Assembly: GCF_009861525.1 (NCBI RefSeq)
Contig: NZ_WVHL01000003.1
Coordinates: forward strand, 124,001 to 188,000
DNA: 64,000 bases
Direction of reading: 5' to 3'
Source of the DNA: Pseudomonas sp. LD120
GTDB lineage: Bacteria; Pseudomonadota; Gammaproteobacteria; Pseudomonadales; Pseudomonadaceae
The notes beneath the pieces are model-generated. The model searched no databases. It saw only the letters and a list, made by a program, of their open reading frames with translations, and was not told the origin of the DNA. The position numbers and the translations under genes were made by a program. Positions within the stretch are counted from its first letter, which is position 1, and each line of letters starts with the position of its first letter. Positions 8,130 through 14,175 of this stretch are shown one piece after another.

Positions 8130-9788
8130 ATGAACGTTGAGAAGGACAGCGAACTCGACCAGGCCACCCTGCGGATTGTCGTGGCCGGGTGCGCCCTGGT
8201 CTGGTTTACCGTGATCGGCTTTCTCCCGGGGCAGCAGGTCGACCCTTATGTGCCCGTGATGATCTACATTGCCCTGTTCATGCTGGGTTCGATCGTGCTG
8301 CGCATGGCCATTGCCCGCTGGCCCGGGCATTACCCGGCGCGGCGCATCCTGGGCATGATCTACGACTACAGCGGCACCTGTTACGGCTTGGTGGTAGGCG
8401 GTGAGGGGGCGCTACCGATTTATGCGGTGATGGTCTGGGTCAACCTGGGCAATGGCATGCGCTTCGGCTCGCGTTACCTGGCCATTGCCACCGTGCTGGC
8501 GCAGGTTGCGCTGTTCATGGTCTACCTGCTGACCCCCTATTGGCAGGCCCAGCCCTATATGGTGCTGATGCTGATGATCACCAGCACGGTGATTCCGGTG
8601 TACGCCCATATCCTGCTCAAGCGCACCCGCCTGGCATCCGAAGAGGCGATTGCCGCCAATCTGGAAAAGTCCCGGTTCCTGGCCCAGGCCAGCCACGACC
8701 TGCGCCAGCCGATCCATTCCATCGGCCTGTTCACTGCCTGCCTGCGCGAAGCCAGCCTGGGGCTGGATGAGCGGCGGCTGGTGGACAACATCGACCGATC
8801 GCTGCTCAACGTGTCGCAGTTGTTCCGTTCGATCCTCGACCTTTACACCCTGGACAACGGGCGGGTGCAACCCAAGTACGAAACTGTGCACCTGGGCGAA
8901 CTGCTGCGTGATCTGGTGCGCCAGAATTGCGAGGCGGCGCGCTGGGCGGGTGTCGAACTGCGGCTGCGCCCTTGCGTCCATTGGGTGCGGGTCGATCCTG
9001 GATTGCTGGCGACCATGGTGCAGAACGTACTGTCCAATTGCTTCAAGTACGCCGGGCAGCGGCCAGTGCTGATTGGCGTGCGCCGGCGAGGTGCGGGCCT
9101 GGCCATTGTCATTTATGACCAGGGCCGGGGGATTGCCGAGGAGCACCTGCCGAAGATTTTCGAGGAGTTCTATCGGGTTCGCCAAGTACGGGACAAGGAC
9201 GTCGAGGGCGTCGGCCTGGGCCTGTCCATCGTCAAGCGCCTGGGTCAGTTGACCGACCTTGAGGTGACGATCCGTTCGCGGGTCGATCACGGCACCACGG
9301 TCAGCCTGCACGGCCTGTCACTGGCCACACCACAGCGGTTGCACGATCGTGACGAGGCGTTGCAGAGCGGCTTGCTGACCGGGCTGCGAGTCTGTCTGGT
9401 GGAGGATGACCGCAACGTCTTGCTGGCCACCTCGGCGCTGCTGGAACGCTGGGGCTGCGTGGTCCAGGCCGAGTCGAGCGGAGAGAACCTGCTGACCGAT
9501 TGCGACATTATCGTCGCCGACTATGACCTGGGCACCCGTGCCTCGGGTATCGAATGCATCGACAGCATCCGCCGGCAGCGGGGCTGGGAAGTGCCGGCGC
9601 TGATCATCACCGGGCACGACCTCGAGAAAATCCACGCGGCCCTGCATGACCGCAATATCGCCATCCTCGCCAAGCCGGTGCGTCCGGTGGAACTGCGGGG
9701 CACCTTGCGGGCCCTGCGCGAGACGCCGCTGGCGTCCAGTCACAGGGCCGTGACGCAAGCGGCGGTTACCAGGTCCGGCACGGGATAA
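8130..9788 (+). CDS. Hybrid sensor histidine kinase (membrane, HisKA-HATPase-REC)
   Basis: 552 residues. The start at 8130 is decided by a full-length Shine-Dalgarno match, AAGGAGGTGA, five bases upstream. About six membrane helices fill residues ~15-190, with little periplasmic loop, suggesting sensing in or at the membrane. A HisKA H-box SHDLRQPIHS (~residue 190) and HATPase motifs (NVLSNCFKYA; DQGRGIAEEH; GVGLGLSIVKR) follow. A C-terminal receiver (VCLVEDDRN; IIVADYDLG; ILAKPVRP) completes the protein. The last 23 bases overlap the convergent lipoprotein gene. Signal unknown; the phosphorelay partner is probably the divergent LuxR-type regulator. Confidence 0.86.
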   Translation: MNVEKDSELDQATLRIVVAGCALVWFTVIGFLPGQQVDPYVPVMIYIALFMLGSIVLRMAIARWPGHYPARRILGMIYDYSGTCYGLVVGGEGALPIYAVMVWVNLGNGMRFGSRYLAIATVLAQVALFMVYLLTPYWQAQPYMVLMLMITSTVIPVYAHILLKRTRLASEEAIAANLEKSRFLAQASHDLRQPIHSIGLFTACLREASLGLDERRLVDNIDRSLLNVSQLFRSILDLYTLDNGRVQPKYETVHLGELLRDLVRQNCEAARWAGVELRLRPCVHWVRVDPGLLATMVQNVLSNCFKYAGQRPVLIGVRRRGAGLAIVIYDQGRGIAEEHLPKIFEEFYRVRQVRDKDVEGVGLGLSIVKRLGQLTDLEVTIRSRVDHGTTVSLHGLSLATPQRLHDRDEALQSGLLTGLRVCLVEDDRNVLLATSALLERWGCVVQAESSGENLLTDCDIIVADYDLGTRASGIECIDSIRRQRGWEVPALIITGHDLEKIHAALHDRNIAILAKPVRPVELRGTLRALRETPLASSHRAVTQAAVTRSGTG

Positions 9789-10413
9789 GCAGGGGATAGT
9801 TGGTCATGGTCAGCTTCTTGTTCTCGCCACTGGCGAGTTCGACGAAGTCATCCAGCATCCCTGAGTACGAAGAGATCGAACTGCGCTCGGTGTAGTAGTG
9901 GGTGGTCACCGGCCCGTAGTTGGTGTTGCTCTGGCCGGTGCCCACGTACTCATTCCAGCGGCTGGTGCCGTACACCATGTCTTGGCCCTGGACGAAGTAG
10001 CGGCCCGGTTGCAGCCCCGTGAACTGGAAGAGGCCGTTGCCGTCGGTCCGGGTCACCCGGTGCACGGCCAGGGCCTCGGGGACCATGCTCACCGGTGCGC
10101 CTTCGGGCTGGGAGGCGCGCAACTTGTGCCAGGCCTGCAAGTGTGGGGTAACCGGGTAGAGATAGATCTCGACGTTGCGGCTGTCCTCGATGCCATCGTT
10201 GCCGACGATGCAGAACTTGCCGGTGAGCGTGGCGGTGCCCGGTTGCAGGGCGGCGCGCGCGGCCTGGGTGTCGAAGGGGGTATCGGGGTACTGCACGCTG
10301 GGAAGCTTCACCGGCGGGTATTCGGCCAGGGTTCGCCCTTGGCGCGGCGCACAGGCCATCAGGGTACAGGCGAGCAGGGCCAGGCCTGTCACCATGAAAA
10401 GACGGGATTTCAT
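9766..10413 (-). CDS. Lipoprotein with carboxypeptidase regulatory-like fold
   Basis: 215 residues from ATG 10413 (an adjacent upstream TTG is less likely). The signal peptide ends in the lipobox LMAC (~residue 21). The segment TRTDGNGLFQFTGLQPGRYF (~120-140) is the typical beta-sandwich signature of carboxypeptidase-regulatory/transthyretin-like domains, which bind or scaffold rather than catalyse. Its 3' end overlaps the kinase gene by 23 bp on the opposite strand, so antisense interference is possible. It is followed upstream on the same strand by another small lipoprotein. Function not known. Confidence 0.7.
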   Translation of the reverse strand: MKSRLFMVTGLALLACTLMACAPRQGRTLAEYPPVKLPSVQYPDTPFDTQAARAALQPGTATLTGKFCIVGNDGIEDSRNVEIYLYPVTPHLQAWHKLRASQPEGAPVSMVPEALAVHRVTRTDGNGLFQFTGLQPGRYFVQGQDMVYGTSRWNEYVGTGQSNTNYGPVTTHYYTERSSISSYSGMLDDFVELASGENKKLTMTNYPLLIPCRTW

Positions 10414-10518
10414 CAACTCAAGACCTTTTCAGGAGGGAGCGTTGCTCGCACGACGCTGTCCCGCTGCTGCACCGGGGCAGCCCGTCGTGGCGAGCCTGCT
10501 TGGCCAGGGGCTAGCGTT

Positions 10519-10812
10519 TTATTGCTTGCTGCACTCGGCCGGCAGCGCAACTGCTCCGCCCATGGTGGCGAAGGCGACCATGCCGCCGCTGGGCAACACG
10601 CAGTTGTATTCGCCGGCGCTGGTGCTGGCGGTGAAGTAGGTCTGGGACGCGTCGCTGCGTACGTTGGACACCGTGGAAACCGGCTTGCCGAGGGTGATCT
10701 GGGCACGGTTCTTCAGATCATCGTTGCTCGGTTTGGCAATAGCACAACCGCCCAGGGCGAAGGCTAGAACACTGAGCAGGGCAAGGGGACGGAGGCTGGA
10801 CTGGAGTTTCAT
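10519..10812 (-). CDS. Small lipoprotein, unknown function
   Basis: 97 residues with a clear lipoprotein signal (lipobox LGGC, ~residue 22) and a ~75-residue mature part containing two cysteines (NCVLPSGG and PAECSKQ) that could form a disulphide. AAGGAAG precedes ATG 10812. The GG-M-VAFATMGGAVA stretch is small-residue rich. No family was recognised. It lies about 100 bp upstream of the lipoprotein gene at 9766-10413, so the two may be cotranscribed. Confidence 0.65.
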   Translation of the reverse strand: MKLQSSLRPLALLSVLAFALGGCAIAKPSNDDLKNRAQITLGKPVSTVSNVRSDASQTYFTASTSAGEYNCVLPSGGMVAFATMGGAVALPAECSKQ

Positions 10813-11004
10813 GATGGCTCTTCCTTGGTGTTGTTGTGTTTTCAACGGCGCAGCCGCTCCCGTCACCGCAGAACGGCGGTGTTGAAGAGAACGGGTGGTT
10901 GCTCGGCACTATAGCCCCGGGGTGGGGGAGGGTCGATTAGCACAAATGGGCTAATGTCGCTTTGCAATGACGAAGGGGTGGGGGCGCAGATCAGCGGGTT
11001 TGAT

Positions 11005-11030
11005 GGGCCCGGTTTGACGCTGCCGGGCCC
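11005..11030. terminator. GC hairpin downstream of the small gene
   Basis: GGGCCCGG (11005-11012) pairs with CCGGGCCC (11023-11030) across a 10-base loop, just beyond the stop of the gene ending at 11040. There is no U-tract, so it is scored as a possible terminator. Confidence 0.45.
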
Positions 11031-11039
11031 GGATCAGGC

Positions 11040-11360
11040 TCAGGTGAGCAGTTGTTCCTGCAGGCGCCGGCCGAGCACATCCAGCAGGTCGCAGCCGTCG
11101 CGCAGGGGAATGACGCACAGTTGGGCGAAATCCTGAAGCAGGGCCGGGTTGCTCTGCAGGTTGTCGTGGCTGGCGATGTTTTCCAGCAACTGGGTGGCCG
11201 CGCGGATGCGGTGGGCGGCGGCTTCGTGGAGGGCGTCCAGCGGGGCCAGGGTGTCCACCAGCAGGGCGGGGATGTTGTAGTCGTTGCTGGTCAATGGCAT
11301 GTGACGAGAGTTGGGCTCCGTCGCAGTGGTGTCAGATTTGTTGGGTTTGACCTTTTTCAT
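11040..11360 (-). CDS. Small hypothetical protein (DUF6124-like)
   Basis: 106 residues from ATG 11360, preceded by GGAG. The start MKKVKPN followed by a Ser/Thr/Pro-rich linker and a helical body (PLDALHEAAAHRIRAATQLL) resembles the many small DUF6124/DUF3077-type proteins of Pseudomonas, which typically read M-x-K-x-TPNPP; the resemblance is from pattern memory, not a search. The upstream leader folds into a C4-like structure (see 11388-11440) that could block translation. Function unknown; family members are often multicopy orphans. Confidence 0.6.
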   Translation of the reverse strand: MKKVKPNKSDTTATEPNSRHMPLTSNDYNIPALLVDTLAPLDALHEAAAHRIRAATQLLENIASHDNLQSNPALLQDFAQLCVIPLRDGCDLLDVLGRRLQEQLLT

Positions 11361-11387
11361 TTGATCGAGCTCCGGGTAGGCATGAGA

Positions 11388-11440
11388 GCTGCCAACGGCC
11401 TTCCTACGGGCTTGGGTGGCAGCCGCGCGCGGGGTAGGAA
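11388..11440 (-). ncRNA. C4-antisense-like RNA element in leader of the small gene
   Basis: On the minus strand the leader contains a stem TTCCTAC/GTAGGAA (11440-11434 with 11407-11401) closing a GC-rich loop that carries GCTGCC (11423-11418). This is complementary to GGCAGC (11393-11388) lying just after the stem and about 30 bases before the start codon. A stem whose loop is antisense to sequence near the ribosome site is the arrangement of the phage/Pseudomonas C4 RNA class. Identity as C4 (RF01695) is inferred from memory of the motif; boundaries are approximate and the RNA probably extends upstream to about 11530. Confidence 0.5.
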
Positions 11441-11744
11441 TACCGAATACCCTTGGACTCGGCCACGCCGAAGCGTGCCCGCGCACGGCCGCCGCGGCTG
11501 ATCTTACGGATGCGACAGATGCTCCGCAATCAGACGGGCGCTTATGCGCCAAGGGTTCTCGAAGGGTTCCTACGCCCTGTCACTGAATTTGCAATGACCC
11601 CCAGACCTTAAGGGCATCGCCTTGGAGGGACAAGGTGATGCAATTGGACGCGAGTTGTAGGAATTTTCGGTGATCGCGGTTTGAGGGGAAGGGGGGAGGG
11701 TTTGGTCTTGAGCGGTGGGGAAGCTAGTCGTAAAACCGGGATCT

Positions 11745-12033
11745 TTTTGTGTACATATCCGTTGCTGCGGGGGTGGCGGCTGGCGGTTTCGCCCTTACGG
11801 CGAGTCCCTTTTTACAAACGCCTAAAAAGGAACCAAAAACGCTTGCCCCTCCATGGGCACCTCGCTGGGGCTCGGGGTTCCCTCGCTCCGGCGCTGCTCC
11901 GGGGGCACGCCGCCACAGGCCATCCATGGCCTGATGGCGGCTAGCTCGGCATCCCTGCCGAGCTGCCCCCTGCGCAACGCCTGCGTTCGGCCGGCTGGGA
12001 AGGGGCCTGAAGATCAAGATCAAAAGCCAGAGC
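11745..12033 (+). repeat. Left arm of large imperfect intergenic inverted repeat
   Basis: This segment begins gtacatatccgttgctgcgg and ends with a gatcaagatcaaaagccag block. Much of it recurs in reverse orientation at 12190-12436 and, beyond the IS element, 13856-13910 (there reading ctgtaagagcggaaccgcca ... gcagcaccggatatgtac). Shared landmarks include the cggctggcggtt block, the gccatccatggcc/ggccatggatggcc block, gcctgcgttcggcc and the agatcaagatcaaaa run. It has no convincing coding frame. The open frames crossing it are repeats read through, not genes. Confidence 0.6.
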
Positions 12034-12056
12034 CAAGCCCGTTTTACGCGCTGTCC

Positions 12057-12140
12057 GTAGGAGCCGGCTTGCCGGCGAAGAGGCCTGTGAGACATGCAGC
12101 GCCTGGGCGGGCGCCTTCGCTGGCAAGCCAGCTTCTACAC
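12057..12140. repeat. REP doublet at the centre of the inverted repeat
   Basis: A forward REP (12057-12080, gtaggagccggcttgccggc...) faces a reverse REP (12112-12140, ending cttctacac) with a 31-base spacer. This is the REPIN arrangement known in P. fluorescens, thought to be mobilised by RAYT transposases encoded elsewhere. Confidence 0.75.
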
Positions 12141-12189
12141 GGGGGGGAGATACACACCGTCCCATCTTCAGGCCGGCCGCAAGGCCGCC

Positions 12190-12436
12190 GTCGCGCTCTT
12201 GATTTTGATTTTGATCTGAACGCCCCGTAAACCACGATGGCCGAACGCAGGCATTGAGCCGTGGGTAACCCGGCAGGGATGCCGGGTTAGCCGCCACCCG
12301 GCCATGGATGGCCGGTGGCGGCGGCCCACGGATCAATGCCGGAGTTCGGGCATGCCTCGCTATGCGAGGCACCGAGTGGAGGGGCAGAGCGTTTTGCTTA
12401 CTTTTGCGCTTTTCAAAAGTGAGCCGCTGTAAGAGC
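12190..12436 (-). repeat. Right arm of large inverted repeat, interrupted by the IS
   Basis: Reverse-orientation counterpart of 11745-12033. The arm continues on the far side of the insertion sequence at 13856-13910; joining 12436 to 13867 restores an uninterrupted repeat. It carries ggatggccggtggcgg, cgcaggcattgag and gcgcttttcaaaagtg landmarks typical of Pseudomonas intergenic repeats. Confidence 0.6.
12426..12436. repeat. IS target-site duplication, left copy
   Basis: GCTGTAAGAGC directly abuts the left end of the IS element and is repeated exactly at 13856-13866 abutting its right end. Eleven base pairs is within the range for IS4-family elements. Confidence 0.85.
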
Positions 12437-13855
12437 CATCCCTTTCAAGGTCTTTTCTTTTTGGCTGCTTTGATGACCCTATCGGTTGAAACATGTGCAT
12501 TCACGGCCGTCCCTTGCACCCATGTTTTGGGCTTGGACACCTTGGGTCCTCGTGGGCTTTTGGCGACTTGCTTGGGTAGGATATTTCTAGCCAGCTCCAG
12601 CAAGTGCTGGGCCAGGTTTTCAACTGGAACTACCGGCATGTATTCGGATGGCAGGGCAATCTGCATGCCCTCATATCCGCTTCGGATCTGGATTGCCAAG
12701 TGATAGATCGAGGCCTCCCAGCCTTCAGGCTGAGTCTCTCGATGCGCCTGCTCAACACTGCGTTTGAGTAAGGCCAAAACGTTGTATGCCAGCACCGCAG
12801 TGGTGAATCCGAGCAATGCAGCTCGCGGGCTGCCCAAGGTTTCAATCTCACTCTCCAAGATGGCTTCCAGCCGCAGGAACATTCCTTCAATGCTCCAGCG
12901 ACGGCGATAGAGATCTGCGATTTGCTGCACGCTGACGCTCTGGGGCAGATTGCTCCAGAACAGCAAACTGCTGTCACCCGAGTCGTTTGGCGAATGGAGC
13001 GTCAGTTCGATGCGTCGCCACTGATGGCCACCTTTCACTTCGATGGTTTGCTCGCGCACCGTACCTGTTGCAACAGGCATCGGTGCTTGCCATTCACCCT
13101 CTTGAATCAGGCGTGGATGTTTGGCTTGCTGGCGAATGACAAATGAAGTTTTCACCTGCTCACAAGCCTCCATTACAGGAAGCGTGCAGTAGAGCCGATC
13201 CGCGATCCAAACCTGATTGGCCTTGGCATCGGCCAGCAGGGGCAACACGCAGACTCGCTCGCTTGCATAGGCGTCTTCGCAGGGTTGCAGATCAACCACC
13301 TGATCCAGGTCGGGGTCATAGACCACGACCGAGAATCCGGGGCGTGCCGCCCCGCGCTCTTGGCGCAGCGCGCCAAGGCGCTTTTCGGTAGAGGCCAGGT
13401 GACTGCCATCCACCACTCGAACTTGCCAGCCGGGAAGCATGGCTGGGCAACCAAGCTCCTTGATCGTCGGCGCCAGACGTTGCGCGCTGCCTGTGACCAA
13501 CGCGCGCAATAAAGCAGGTTCGGTACGGCTGATCTTGTCATAGAGGGCGGCCAGGCTGACTGGAAGATCCTCCAGTTGCCTGGCTGCGGCATGCAGGGAC
13601 GGCTTCAAGCCCAATGAAACAAGGGACATGAGCTTGACGATGGTCGAGAACAGCAGTTCGCGGGAGTACTGCCTTTGCCGATGTTCTTCGAAAACCTGAT
13701 CGACCCATTCTGGCGCGATAGCCTGCTCCAAGGCGAGTTTGGCCATGACACTGGCGGGTGCCTTTTTCTCGAATCGCGCGAGTACATCGGTCCACATCGT
13801 TCGGGTCTTCCTGACTGAAATTCAGGGGATTTTACCTAAGACCTTGAAAGGGATG
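12437..13855 (-). mobile_element. IS4-family insertion sequence, 1419 bp, intact
   Basis: The ends are perfect 18-bp inverted repeats: CATCCCTTTCAAGGTCTT at 12437-12454 and its complement at 13838-13855. They enclose a single full-length transposase gene, and an 11-bp target duplication flanks the element on both sides. The transposase stop codon lies within the left terminal repeat. All components look intact, so the element may still be active. I cannot name the ISfinder entry. Confidence 0.92.
12445..13797 (-). CDS. IS4-family DDE transposase
   Basis: 450 residues covering nearly the whole element. The catalytic triad is visible as Asp130 (VRVVDGSHL), Asp200 (VWIADRLY) and Glu304 (YRRRWSIEG), with the beta-strand insertion between the second Asp and the Glu that is typical of the IS4 group. 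The YREK signature around Glu304 is present except that the last Lys position is Glu311. An N-terminal helical DNA-binding region precedes the catalytic core and the C-terminus is basic (KAAKKKRP). No frameshift or stop interrupts it. It is expected to move the element by cut-and-paste using the 18-bp ends. Confidence 0.93.
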   Translation of the reverse strand: MWTDVLARFEKKAPASVMAKLALEQAIAPEWVDQVFEEHRQRQYSRELLFSTIVKLMSLVSLGLKPSLHAAARQLEDLPVSLAALYDKISRTEPALLRALVTGSAQRLAPTIKELGCPAMLPGWQVRVVDGSHLASTEKRLGALRQERGAARPGFSVVVYDPDLDQVVDLQPCEDAYASERVCVLPLLADAKANQVWIADRLYCTLPVMEACEQVKTSFVIRQQAKHPRLIQEGEWQAPMPVATGTVREQTIEVKGGHQWRRIELTLHSPNDSGDSSLLFWSNLPQSVSVQQIADLYRRRWSIEGMFLRLEAILESEIETLGSPRAALLGFTTAVLAYNVLALLKRSVEQAHRETQPEGWEASIYHLAIQIRSGYEGMQIALPSEYMPVVPVENLAQHLLELARNILPKQVAKSPRGPKVSKPKTWVQGTAVNAHVSTDRVIKAAKKKRP

Positions 13856-13866
13856 GCTGTAAGAGC
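13856..13866. repeat. IS target-site duplication, right copy
   Basis: GCTGTAAGAGC, identical to 12426-12436. The sequence to its right resumes the interrupted intergenic repeat. Confidence 0.85.
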
Positions 13867-13998
13867 GGAACCGCCAGCCGCCACACCCGCAGCACCGGAT
13901 ATGTACCCCAACCCCCGCTGTAAAAGCGCAACCACAAATGGCCCCCTCCGCATCACCGGATATACACACGATCCCCCTCTACCCAGAGCACAAAAAAA

Positions 13999-14027
13999 GG
14001 CGGCTACCCCAAGGTAGCCGCCTTTTT
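13999..14027 (-). terminator. Duplicated gcd terminator, distal copy
   Basis: GGCGGCTACC (13999-14008), loop CCAA, GGTAGCCGCC (14013-14022), flanked by an A-run and a T-run so it can act in both directions. It is the copy farther from gcd, in the first unit of the tandem duplication. Confidence 0.85.
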
Positions 14028-14128
14028 CATGCCTGCCGGTAAAGCTTATTCCGCCAGTTTGTAGGCAATGATGTAGTCGCCCATACCGGATATACACACG
14101 ATCCCCCTCTACCCAGAGCACAAAAAAA

Positions 14129-14157
14129 GGCGGCTACCCCAAGGTAGCCGCCTTTTT
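14129..14157 (-). terminator. gcd terminator, proximal copy
   Basis: Same 10-bp stem and CCAA loop as the distal copy, 130 bp to the right, about 20 bases beyond the gcd stop codon. On the minus strand the stem is followed by seven Ts, giving a strong intrinsic terminator. Confidence 0.9.
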
Positions 14158-14175
14158 CATGCCTGCCGGTAAAGC

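Noticed and set aside
11681..12372. Several overlapping open frames of 60-140 codons in the repeat island
   Set aside because: They read through inverted repeats on both strands, with no ribosome sites and compositions typical of palindromic DNA.
12437..13855. IS element disrupting a gene
   Set aside because: Joining the flanks restores an intergenic repeat, not an open reading frame.
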